Below, in pieces: positions 22,144 through 33,423 of a DNA stretch of 64,000 nt. Position 1 is the first letter of the stretch; every line of letters begins with the position of its first letter. This DNA comes from Marasmius tenuissimus. Its lineage: Eukaryota; Basidiomycota; Agaricomycetes; Agaricales; Marasmiaceae. The stretch spans positions 6,634,001-6,698,000 of the forward strand of contig JAQOTA010000050.1 of assembly GCA_029532415.1 (NCBI GenBank). The letters are read 5' to 3'. The notes beneath the pieces are model-generated. The model worked only from the letters and a program-made list of their open reading frames with translations, was not told the DNA's origin and did no database searches. A program made the position numbers and the translations under genes.

Positions 22144-24093
22144 CAGAAAATTCAGGACTTGAATTGGTATGGTTCACGTCTGAGACGTACCATTGATGGT
22201 GTTGTTACAAACATTTCTATACACTACAGCTTCTAGAACATAGCTACACGGTGTCTGTATGTAGTGTTCCAATATATAAGACTGTTCCACCCCGTTCCAA
22301 CTTCCAACGACAAGTCATCTGACCCACCATTCCAATTGCCACTTTAACCCAATCCGTTCCAACGCTTTGTCATTCCAATCTGTTCCAATGAAGCCTGTGT
22401 TTCAACATGTACCAACACCCTTTAAATCCGGCTCGTACCAATGTCTCCTCAGCCCAACACGTTCCAACAACCCGCATGTTCCAATGTCCCTAGGCTTCGC
22501 CGGTATCGCTGTTCGACTCATTCACCTATTGCAACGGCGATCTGACACACTATGGTGTGCCACCCGTTCTACATACCACTATTGGGATCCCTGCTCACAC
22601 TAACAATCAGCTCGGTTCTACTCGTTGACCAGAAACACCAGCTCACCATTGGTTGTCCACTCTCATGCTAACACCCTCAGCAAAAGAACAGTACCGAGCG
22701 CCACCTTTGGCCACCTCGATCTCGCCTTTGGTTACCTCATGCTGACCACATACTTGACCTTGGGGAAGAACAAGGGAAGAAAGTAAGTGAACGGGGATCG
22801 TAAATTGGTGGAACCACCTCGATGGTGGTGGTTGTTGGTCAAGAGATGTGCAGGGCGTGTGGCATGGCACCCACTCATTGAGTCAGATTAGTCGGGACAA
22901 CAACAACAGCATGACATAATCTATCTCAATATAGAAACAATGGCAGATTGTCCATACTACACTTGGTCCTCCTCGTCATCTGGCTTCTCGAACATGCGAA
23001 GTATCTCCGTTACCATCTTTTCCAACTCCTCCACATCCTCTTCGCGCTGCAGATCCCAGGAAATATCCACATTTGGCCGTCTCACGTGAATTTTTTAGGG
23101 GGAAATCCGTCACAAATCCCCTTCATATTTTACGTTATTGCGCCAGCCAGCCCCTTTGTCTCGCTGCTTTTGGCCAGCCTCGAGTTAGGAGCCACGGGCC
23201 CAGGTGCGTCGCTGTAGGGTCATGTGAGGTGGGGAGGGCTGTGGCATCTATGACTCTAAGAGTGTGGCATGTCACAGGCTCTTCCTCTCACCATCACCAT
23301 CACCACCACCACCACCACCTGGCACCACCACCTCACACTGGCTTTTTGAGCCCCATTGAGGTTAGGTCTTTGCTTGTACGTGCTCAAAAACGTAGGCATC
23401 TCTAACTAAAACCCTTGACAGCCACAAAGCGCAAGTCCGGGAACCGCCTTTACTCATTGGCGCCAAAACCACTACTTACTCCCGACGCAAACACTCTTTT
23501 ATCAATACAGTTCATACTACAAGTCAAAAGGGGTGTGACGAATTGATAGTCGACTGATTTGGGTGGTGTCGCAAGATGTCTCTGACTTTGACATGATTGG
23601 TCGGCGGACTGGGCATGGACGAGGCGGGTGGCAGTCTTTACGTTGGAACAACATTATTCGAGTGTGCTGGATCTTGGTATGTATTCAGTCAAGGTAGAGT
23701 TGGAACGGCTTCGCAGACATTGCGCTGGAGTGACGATGGCCGTCCGAGTTGGGTGTTGGAACGGCTCTTCATTGCGTCAGGTTGGATCACGGGGTCGATT
23801 AAATCCGTTGGAACGGTCGGAGTAGGACCTCTGTTGGAACCCGTACGCCATTGGATCACAATCATCACATAAAGATGCTGTTGATACGTGTTGAATCGGC
23901 GGAGCGATGGCACACCTTGAATTGACGGAACGTTGGAACATGCTCGATTGACGCCGGCATTGGAACACTAGATACACCCACCATTGTACCTATTAGATAG
24001 CCTTTAGAAATATTTTTACCAACGCCATTGGAGCTCCAGTTCCAATGGTACGTCTCAGACGTTGAGGCGTTCCAATTCAAGTCCTGAAATGTT
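22144..24093. mobile_element. 1.95 kb non-autonomous element with GTTCCAAC repeats
   Basis: Flanked by 9 bp TGATTATAT at 22135-22143 and 24094-24102. The terminal repeats are inverted and share TTCAGGACTTGAATTGG and CGTCTGAGACGTACCATTG. Near both ends are many copies of GTTCCAA(C/T) in opposite orientation, the kind of subterminal array transposases bind. No protein domain is recognisable inside. A CAC/CAT microsatellite lies at about 23289-23325. The TSD length fits Mutator-like elements (inference). Confidence 0.75.
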
Positions 24094-24102
24094 TGATTAT
24101 AT

Positions 24103-26244
24103 ATGATAAGAGTGGGACAAGTCGGTACGTCGATGCCCATTGCTCGCGGTACATTTCGGATTCTAGTCACTTGAGCATGCCCGACACTCACCCTGTGCGT
24201 GACTCTTCTGTGCTTACCACCGAGACTGAGGGATTCCTGAAGACAAACGTGTGAGATTGGATGGTTCTGCTTCAACTCTTCGATTGAACGATGACGAGGA
24301 CTCATCAATGGTCCAAATTGAAAAGACACACGGCGATAACTTGAACTCGCAAGCGACGAGAAATCCGAACAACACGGACGTACCTTCCAGCTTTCGTCAA
24401 CAGCCTCCTACTCACTATGTGGTCGCATCCATTAGCAGATAAAAGTCCGACACTCGCAAGGTTCACGCTCTCCGGGTGGGTTTTAAGGAATAAGGATTGG
24501 AATGGTGACTATCAATCTCGTTTTAGAGTTTGTGCCCCCGAACGAATCTCAATATTTCAATAAAACAAAGCAGGGTAGATGACCGTCGGATGCCGTTGGT
24601 CACAAGACTTTGGGTATGAGTAAAGAGTATGAGTAGAAAGTGGAGAGAAAGGATAGAATATACGCACATGCTGGTTTTGAACGCTGGTTTGCCCCCAAGG
24701 CCATTCAAATATCGAGGTGAGATGGTTGAGGGGGAAGAATCTTCTCCGTTTCACTGGACGGGCAATACATATACGGAAAGTAGTTCGGGATTGGTAAAAC
24801 TCTGACTTCGGACTTACATAGTAACTCGGACTTAACAAGTCGACTCCCGAAGACCGTCAAGCCGACATCGATACTTATCACCCAAACCCGAAATTGTCTT
24901 GGCACCTGAGATTTGCTTGAACTGGGTTAGGGTTTGACACGCTCTGACCACAACCTCCGTGATCCCTTCAGCTCTTCGGATATTCAGGCTAGATTTCGAA
25001 GATCTGAAGATACTTGTTTTCAAGGTGATACCTCGAGGCTCGACTCCTTGGCTCAAACGGGTTTCTTTTCCCCCTCCCAGCAACGTTTTTTTCGTTGTTG
25101 AAAGACTCAGACATGAATACGGGAATGCGGGTTGGGCGATATCCACGAATTAGTGAACAGCTGAAGAATACCTAAGGATTAGACGTGGTCATTCCGGGCA
25201 CAATGACTATCTCAAGCGAGTTTGTGAGCGATGGCTTCTCACTTACTGTACCTAACCCATTTGGTTCCAAGCCATCAGACTCGGACTCGTTTCAACTTTG
25301 ATGTGAATAAACGGGACTTCGTTCTTGTTCCACGACTTCTGGCGTTGATAGAAAGAAGACCAGATCCCAAAACCCTTCCCAGCTAGCATCAAATGTCGAC
25401 TGTACAAACACCGTCCAAGTGGTTCGAAGCCTACACCTAGTCTATCTAATTAACCGAGTTCTCTTCTTGCTTGATGATCCTCATTCTGCGATAGTTAGAC
25501 TCAAGACGATTCAACCTTGTGGCTTGGTTGGACAATGGTCAATGCGCTGTTCGTCGGACCTGGAAATCCTCGGTATCGTATTCGCTTCATCCACAATATA
25601 TTTCTGAACTAAGGTCATCCCAGTGATGCGACCGTTCATCTCTTGATACTGAGAAAACGTGCAACATATCCGAGCTTCTGCTCGCCCCAAGATGTCATGT
25701 TAGCGAAAACCCCGTCCGTGCAACCTGCCTACATAAACTCCCAAATGAAAAAAAGTGATGCGTACTCCACTTGGGGACTACAGCTATATGTATTAGGCTC
25801 CACGACTCGCGATGTATCCCAAATATAAGCATGGTGTGGGTGCTGGTGGCGGCGGCTACTTCGCTTGAGGTTACCCGGAATTCGTCGTGTTTGATATTTC
25901 CGTCATTTTTAGCAGGCTCAGGCTAGAAGTTGTGGCCTTCTTCGTCTTTTATTCTTGACGCTGTTTGGACGAGGATTGACGGTTCGACGAACACCCGACA
26001 ATCATTATCAGCAGCCTCACTATACCTGAGCTACCCAATTGTGACTACTTCTTTGACCTTGATTGAAAGCTTGAACGCTGGTTTGAGCTCGTAATACCTC
26101 TAGCGATGGAAAAGCCATGAATTTACCGACTTTCAGTCTGACACTGTACACTTTCAAATCGCTCCACAGTCCCTTTTTTGTCCCTAACCGTTCCAAAATG
26201 TCGCCGAGCATGCCGAAAGTGGGGTTTTGGTGTAGCCGAGACAG
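24103..26244. repeat. Intergenic blocks of array unit 4
   Basis: Holds the distal part of the 3' flank (24103-24240), a degraded GTCCGACACTCGC...GGTGGG splice-like block near 24450, and the upstream block with GGCGGCTACTTCGCTTGAGG at about 25850. No convincing exon found. Confidence 0.5.
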
Positions 26245-26252
26245 TATAAAAG
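26245..26252 (+). promoter_or_regulatory. TATA box of the gene at 26318
   Basis: TATAAAAG lies about 66 bp before the ATG and follows GTGGGGTTTTGGTGTAGCC. Confidence 0.7.
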
Positions 26253-26317
26253 GTTGTCGGCCTCACCTCCCTCTCCCATCATCATCACTCACCAATACTT
26301 TCTTTTCGTGAATCACC

Positions 26318-27154
26318 ATGCAAATCAAACAACTCGCTCTTTTTACCTCTGTACTCCCCGCTGTTCTGGCTGGCGTTATACCCCTCAAGGCTACCCATAC
26401 CCCCTCAATGTAAGTCTTCCTACTTTGTACCCTCAACTACGCTGACAATGACATGAACACTTCGCAGTCCGAGTGCAGAAGGTACAATCATGCTAGCAAG
26501 ATCGGTATCCTGTCAAAGAAATTAACCAGAGTTCCGCCCTCTCGTAGATTTGGTAACAAGACAGCTCAACGATGCGACTGGCGCTCTGGACAAGGTGACC
26601 AGCGCAGCGAGCCCGGCGACTGGTGCTCTGGGCGGACTACCTGGCGGGCTGAATGGGTAAGTCGTTTCATTTCCCCAGTCTCAGCCACACTGAGACCAAC
26701 CCGACATGTTTATCCATTGTAGACGAAGCAACAAAGGTATATATTTCCAATTTCTTTCCGTCATAAGCGTCAACCATGGTTCCCTTTCTTAGATCGTAGG
26801 CCGATCAACGCAGCTGAAATTCCTGTCACGGACAACTCAAATGATGGTATATAATATCAATTTCTTTTTGTTGTAACCGCTGATTGTGCTTCCCTGTCTT
26901 AGAACTGGCTGCTAGGAACCTCGACAATGTGAGTGGCCTAACTAGCGGTCTGCCTGCCTTGGGCACCGTTGGAGGCGACTTGCCTGGCGAGTAGGTGGTT
27001 CCATTCTGCAGCTTTGTCTAAAATGACACTGACACATTTATTTATGGTGGCAGTAACAAAGGAGGTAAACCATAACAACTTTGACATCCTGTTACACACA
27101 TTCTGACCATCATTTTCTCTGGTAGGCGCCCTCACTGATGGCCTTCCGTTATGA
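26318..27154 (+). CDS. Small secreted protein (array gene 5)
   Basis: Model: join(26318..26409, 26468..26481, 26548..26656, 26723..26736, 26793..26846, 26903..26990, 27054..27064, 27126..27154), 136 aa with consistent phases. The signal peptide is MQIKQLALFTSVLPAVLAG. The micro-exon ends PSAE, then DLVTRQL opens an Ala/Gly-rich exon. A GRSNKDRR junction could be a processing site. A later exon opens ELAARN, a variant of the family's AARQ. The acidic tail of array gene 1 is absent; the protein ends TDGLPL. Function unknown. Confidence 0.7.
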
Positions 27155-29350
27155 AAGTTTATTATGACTTTGCTAGTGGATTGCTCGAAGCCTGCTTGTG
27201 TGCAGATCCATCGTCGCCAATCTCGACTTGTGAATAATACGTAGCTCTGTAAATCATACAATCTTTCAACGTAGGTAGCATTTCGCAAGACGCAATTATT
27301 GCATTCCTCGAGACCACCGCTACTTGAATGAAGAAGCCCAGGAGCAAGGATATGTTGGAGCTCAAAGTTCAAGCTCGATCCAGTTACGGTTGTACTCAGA
27401 ATTCTCCCGCGACTGTGTCCGACGCCACTTAAGTTGACACTCTCACAGGTTGTCGTAGCCACGCGTTTGGGGAGAAGACCATGAGAGAGATATGTAGATG
27501 GTAAAAATCCGCACAGCAGAAAACATAGAGAGAAGATGGAAACATACGTATTGTTGATGGCACAACGGATATCGATTATCCATGCGAATTGGTCGACGGG
27601 TGGTTGTTAACGGTTAAGAAAGAAAATGCACCCACGGCGACGTAGCGTGTTGAATGTCGGCATTTCGAGTCCGAAATTAGGAACGCCCACAGCCCAACGA
27701 CGCCGGGCACAGAAACCCCCTTTTCTATATCTAAAGGGCAACAATCGGCATAGCAGTGAACAAAGGAAGAAATAGCACACACGCCAAGTTAGTACCAGTA
27801 CCAGCTTTGACCAAATAATAAGTAGTGCAGCTCTGTAAATTGTACAGTAAGTCAGTAACATTTCGCGGAAATAAGTTGTTCCATTTCTCGAGTTAAACGG
27901 CGGTATCTGAACCGAAATTCCAGCTCAAAAGCCAGAAATAAGCCAGAAATAGGTAACGTTCCTAAGTCTCTCCCAACACAAACATGGGTAACCTATTCAT
28001 CTTTGGGCATTTCAACCTGGATCTTGGGTTCCGACGAATTAGGGGCCAATGAGCCTACAAGCTCGGCACCAAGTAAGGAAATGACCAGATATTTGTACAC
28101 CGAGTTAGACTATTGATAATTCGATCTCTCGGTCATGCTTGGCATCTCCTGAAAGTGTCTTCAACGGCACTCGAGTCAAGTTCCCCAAATCTCTCAAAAC
28201 CCCAGGGTTTGAGGGAGAGTTATCGGGCAATGTCTCGTCATTGAATTTGTCAACATGAAGACAAGAGTGGGAATTTACCGAGGGTATCATCACTTGAATT
28301 CAAAACCGGAGAGCAGGAAGCTCGTGGTCTCGCCTCAAATGTACAACAAGATCGATCATTAACAAACGAAAAACAACGAAAGCACGAGTAAACTTGCCAC
28401 CCTTGGCAATGATACAAATCTTCCTGCGAGCAAAACAGTCGAGTTGTCTTCCTGACTTGACTAACGCCTGTGTGTTTGGAGGGTAATATTTGAGCTCCCT
28501 ACCCGAAGCAAAGCAAGTGTTAACGCTCCACACATACACGCCTAACGCATAGACATTAATCTCAAGGAACCGCACAAACTACCATTCAAGAGATCACAAA
28601 CAAGAGACGAAATGAACTCACGGTCTCACCACCACAATAGACCCCCCAACCGACTGCTCTGCCAGTCCATCGTTCGCACCAAGCATGGCCGGCTGAGCAG
28701 CCCCTTGTCCATGATTGACGCTTTTCCGATCTCAGCCATAGACATGGGATGTCTCTAAACGTTGTTAGCGTCGCCGGAATGGGAAGAAGTGAAGAGGGAA
28801 TTGGATGGAACGGGATGTCATGAGGGGTGAGGCGTACCTGAGTGGCTCATCAAAGTTGCAGTCGATGTGGAGTATAAAATGGTGTCGATTTATGAGCGTG
28901 AATGGTTCTTGGTACCTCGATGGAATAAGGTAGAGTATACAGGGTACTCCCGGGGGCCAAAGACTGTAGTTGAGATTACGCCGTTGTCGGCAGAACCATA
29001 AAAAAAGTGTCCGGAGGGTATTTGTGAGCATAACAAAAACCAGAAATAAAAGATGAAAACGCGCCTATGCCCAATCATCGGAGTCCGGACCCATATAAAC
29101 TATTCATGCGAATCCCTTTGAGGTGGTGGTTAACAGTCGAGAAAGACGACACGTAAACACAGCGTGTTTGTTTACTGTCGGCATCTCGGATCCGAATGCC
29201 GAGAGTCAGAAGGTAACCAGTGACGCCGAATCCAGCATCCTCATTTTTTCTCGCTTCCATCACCACTCGACTGCCTCCGCGTGTCCATGAATCTAGCCCA
29301 GGGGGCCAATGATTTTATGGTCTACATTGGGTTCGTCGGTCTGATTTCGT
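27155..29350. repeat. Intergenic, two partial array units
   Basis: Contains copies of the TCGGATCCGAAAT block (27650-27720 and 29160-29240) and two related segments at 27160-27460 and 27800-27900. Some minus-strand stretches look coding-like in short pieces (about 27990-28300 and 28300-28600), but I could not join them into a gene or match them to a family. Confidence 0.4.
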
Positions 29351-29358
29351 TCGCCAGC

Positions 29359-31189
29359 CAAGGGGGCACACGGGATTGAATCCCTGACCGGGGGGTAGGA
29401 GGGAGAGGGGTCTGCCGGAGGCCATGAAAAAATTTTTGGAACCACCTACATTGAAGATGTTCGTGGCCTCAAGAAGACTCTGGCATACATTTTTTCAATG
29501 CAAAATCCTTGTCAAAGGTCATTAATGGTGTAAAGTGTGCTTTCTGGTAAATGTTTTGGTTATCTATCTGCAATTATTGAACAGCAGCAGTAGACACGTG
29601 AAGGTGCAGACATGTATGGATTTATTACCAGAGACATCAAAGCTGATTAAAACATCCCATTAACAAGAGGTGTGTGTAGAAAACACGCTAGAAATAGCAG
29701 AATTCAACCAGTGGTTGAAGTCAACTCTCGCTTAAGTCCCCGACTCTCTTGAGAGGAGGGCTTTGTCGTCGCCCGATCATTGTATCACGTGAGAGCAGTC
29801 ACATGAATACGAAGCACGTGCCTATCGGGCAACTTATTTCGTGAATCGTGATTCGTCGCTCAGGGGGAAAATTCCCTCCTTTCCTCTTGAGAACACCGCC
29901 ATTCAAAGCCTGGATCCCGACAACTGGTAGATCTCCAGCAAGCGCACGCTCTCCTACGTGGAATCTCAATGGACCGCTCTCAGGAGTTCAACCTATCCTG
30001 TTTCCTTGCAATGAAGTTTTCTGCTGCAGAATCCCACAATCTCGCGAGAACCTTTTTCAGAGTGTTTGGTCGCTGCTTCACGAGTATGTATTCTCGGTCA
30101 ATCACAATCCAGGTTCTCTTTGAATGTTTCAAGCAGCTCATGAATTCTCTGAAGATCTTCTACTATACAAAAGACGACAGACTACAGTTTGTCCCTCGAG
30201 ACAACTCTGTAATCTGAACACTGTTCGCCCCCGGGCGCTGCGAGGAGCCGGCCTGTCAAGGCCGGGCAACGAGCGGCGCTCTTCTGTCGATCTCTCGCAA
30301 TGCTCATCTGCTAATGTTTTCCCTAAATTGTGCGTCTGCACGCCGATCCACTGCTATGACAGACATAGAACTCACCCAAACGGTTCTTTTCATACAGCAT
30401 GAATCAGTTCAATCCAAATCATAAATGATATCCACGGAAGTAAGTCCGCAAACAGGGCCAGTAAAATTAGTTCGCGGGTTTCTGTCCAATTTTTGAGTTC
30501 TTGGGTATCTTCTAATCGCACTTTAGCTGTATGATCGAATCGATAAGGTACCATACCGTTGGGGAGCTGCTCTCGCTTGCTTTACAAAGGTCTTCGGGCT
30601 AAGCCTCAAGGCAAAGCAACTGTGGTCAGTTTCCGTCCAACTCATACCTCTGATGATTTCATTGTTGCCTTCAAGTTGATGATAGCTGCGGCTCAGTACT
30701 CAATCTTGATTTGCACTCCTAATATACCCGGCGTGATTTACAAAAGCATAGGCAGTTTTAGGGCTGTCCCGGCTCTGCTAGTCGAGAAACGGGTAGCTGG
30801 TGCGCTGATCAATGTTTGGCCAGCGCCCTCAGAGTCTTTTGAACCAAATGGTGACTGTGTCTCTCTACAGAGTGGCACGTCTGTGTCCACTGTTACTGGA
30901 TAAATCCCTTGTCAGTTTCCAGGAAGTTATATTTTGAGTTATTTATCTTCTACCTGGAATGCATGAACAAATCCCTAGTCTACTTAGTACTGTCTCAAAG
31001 TAGAGAGTCGGGGATTGGCGCGCTCGTGTGCCCCTAAGGATTGATTTACTCAGGTGTGAGAAAAGAGTCACGTGGAACCACCATATATGGTGCGTGTGAA
31101 ACTTACGTAGGGGAGGGAGGGTCTCTCTGGGCGGTGGCTCGGAAAAAATCGACCCTAGGTCTTTTTTTTTTCAAGGGCGTGCCCCCTTG
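29359..31189. mobile_element. 1.83 kb hAT-like non-autonomous element
   Basis: Ends are CAAGGGGGCAC on the left and GTGCCCCCTTG on the right, flanked by an 8 bp duplication TCGCCAGC (29351-29358 and 31190-31197). Both features are typical of hAT elements. The interior has no transposase motif I can see; the longest frame (30559-30903, +) is unrecognised. A second inverted pair, TCCCCGACTCTC near 29736 and GAGAGTCGGGGA near 31013, suggests an older or nested structure. Confidence 0.7.
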
Positions 31190-31197
31190 TCGCCAGC

Positions 31198-32508
31198 CGC
31201 CTTGTTGACTCTTTGATCCAAACCTCTGTTGAGCTCCGAATGTTCAGGATATTGGTGGAACAATTCTTATGAAAGGCATTACATTACTCACGTCTGAATA
31301 GTTAATCCCGATGTGGGCACTGTGCGTCCAATGCGCACTTGTATTCGAGGAGGCCTTAGGATATAAGTTTGAATTGATTCTCTTTGACGGCATTCAGACT
31401 GGACAAGGATTAGACTATGGAAATTACCCACTCGACACGCTCCGGATGATAGATTGAATGCTGATTTTTACTCGTTTCAGTCCGCCATTGGAAGAGAACT
31501 TGACTTTGCTCAGTGGACCCTTCGATTCGGCCTCCGTATACCCGGACAGCTGAGATCTTTGTCTGGAAGTTGGGAGTTGGCTTTTGACGCGGTAATGTTC
31601 ACATATCAAAAGTATAATAGCACCATCGACCGCTTTCAATGTCCGAAGCTGAGACACCTTCGCTGATAACGATACAAGGAGAAGTTGAGAGGTTGTGGTC
31701 GACGGTCAAGGAAGAAAACATGCCCACACCAACACAGCGTGTTTGTTAAACGTCGGTATTCCGGATCCGAAATTCGGAGAACAGCGCACAACGACGCCGG
31801 TACAACAACTCTCTTATCCTCGTGCCTCCATGGCCACCTGACTGGCGCCGTTCGTCCACGAGTCTACCTGAAAGAGCCCTTGACCGTATGTTCTGTAATC
31901 AGTCGGTGCGTTGTGCTAATCTAATTGCTATCGCAAGCTGCCTTGTCCATGCTTGGGGCCACCACAGCTCGTCAAGCTCCAAACTTTCGGGAAACTGGGG
32001 AAGAATCACAGAATTTATCCGAGATAAGGCCTCTGGACGCTCGAACAATTCCCCGAGCGAGTAAAGCGGGTGGCTTTTATTACAGACTTCCTTATTTTAG
32101 CTAGTGATACACTTTGAGCCTCACTAGTGCTACTTACGATGTACTTTTCTCAAATACCCGCGTGGTAGCGACACACTTCGCTTAAGGCTACCCACGTTCC
32201 ATTCTCCGCGATATTTTCGTTGGTTTGGCATCCTCGGGTGATGGGCTTTGGGTATCCTCCTTTGACGTTTTTCGGACTGGAATCAACGAAGCGGAGACTA
32301 AATTACAGTTCATTGACCATCAAAAATGTAGATTTTGAATTCAGCGACAGAGAAAATGTGACTATACTTACTTGCTAACACTCACCGACTGTCGATCCAG
32401 CGCCGTACATTTTTGAAGTTGCTCCACAATCCCCTTTTCGTACCCCCCACCATTCCAAAATGTTACCAAAAATGTCGGAATTGGAGTCTTGGTGTAGCCA
32501 TGGGCATG
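31198..32508. repeat. Intergenic blocks of array unit 5
   Basis: Includes the TCCGGATCCGAAATTCGG block at about 31758 and the upstream block at 32160-32200. No gene recognised. Confidence 0.5.
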
Positions 32509-32516
32509 TATAAAAG
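32509..32516 (+). promoter_or_regulatory. TATA box of the gene at 32578
   Basis: TATAAAAG lies about 62 bp before the ATG and follows a diverged family motif (GTCTTGGTGTAGCC). Confidence 0.65.
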
Positions 32517-32577
32517 ACCAACGACTGCACCCTCCATCTTTCGTTATCATTCGCTGATAGACTTCTTGTGAACCGCG

Positions 32578-33423
32578 ATGCAAATCAAGCAACTAGCGCT
32601 TATCGCATCCGTTCTTCCCGCCGTCATGGCCGGCGTTATTCCCCCAATGTAGGTCTTCCCATTCCCCCTTCTCAAATACGTTGGTACTGACCCGTTGTTC
32701 TAGCACAAGGAGAGAAGGTGCACAGTACCAATCTCCAACCTGGCTCAGACACTGACCTCTCGTAGACCTGGCAATTAGACAATTCAACTTGGCCGAGCTG
32801 ATTGACAAGCTCGGGAACCAAGGGAGGAATGCACTCAATGGATTATTGGGCGGGTAAGTAGTTACATTTCTCTATTTCGACTACACTGATACTGAAGCTG
32901 ACTCGTTCATTCTTTGTAGAGGAAACGGACAAAATGGTAAACACCTCTAATCTCTATCTATCGCAAACACTAACCATGATTCCCTCTATCAGGCGCCGGG
33001 CTGGGAGCAAACCTCCAACTGGGTGCATCGCTCGGCGGTCAGTCGGGAGGGAGTGGAGGGCTGAATAGCGGGTTTGGAGTTTCGCTTGGAGGGTAAGTTG
33101 TTTCCCCCCTCTGGTCGCGTTGAGACTCATGAATTATGTTTGTAACTAAAGTATATACTACCAATTGCTTGCTGTCTTGAATAATAATCATCGTTCCCTC
33201 TTATAGGCAACGGGCAGGGAGCCGGACAGGGAGGCGGGGGCCTAGGGTTGAGGTAAGTCGTCCCATTTTCCCGCTTTGACTACGATGACACTCACATCCG
33301 ATCCTTGCTAGTTTGGGTTTCTAGACAAGGTATGATTTTCCAGTCGCTTTCTATCTCAAACACTTATTATCATGGGACCTCTCATGGGACCATCCACCAG
33401 GCAGAACGGTATGCTACAGTTAG
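32578..33423 (+). CDS. Small secreted Gly-rich protein (array gene 6)
   Basis: Confident exons: 32578..32648, 32704..32717, 32766..32853, 32920..32936, 32993..33092. The signal peptide is MQIKQLALIASVLPAVMAG, followed by ITRREDLAIRQFNLAELI and a Gly/Ser-rich exon. The next micro-exon lost its acceptor: TTTGTAAC stands where paralogues have a TAG. Further exons 33207..33252, 33325..33329 and 33401..33423 are therefore uncertain. Skipping the lost micro-exon shifts frame and would extend the protein to a stop at 33546. The Gly exon is almost identical to that at 46079-46178, so the two genes share a recent common copy. Function unknown. Confidence 0.6.

Noticed and set aside
23073..23405. Open frame with a long histidine run
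   Set aside because: The histidines come from a CAC/CAT microsatellite inside a non-autonomous element; no signal, domain or paralogue supports a protein.
28620..28745. Minus-strand LGANDGL motif resembling vacuolar iron transporters
   Set aside because: Only about 28 residues are open, with no membrane segment around the motif and no neighbouring exon; too short to support.
30220..30290. GC-rich hairpin as a possible tRNA or structured RNA
   Set aside because: It has no cloverleaf, no conserved TTCGANTC-type loop and no Pol III box arrangement that I can see.
29736..31016. Nested element bounded by TCCCCGACTCTC inverted repeats
   Set aside because: The inner repeats are real, but no flanking target-site duplication could be found, so a separate element is not claimed.
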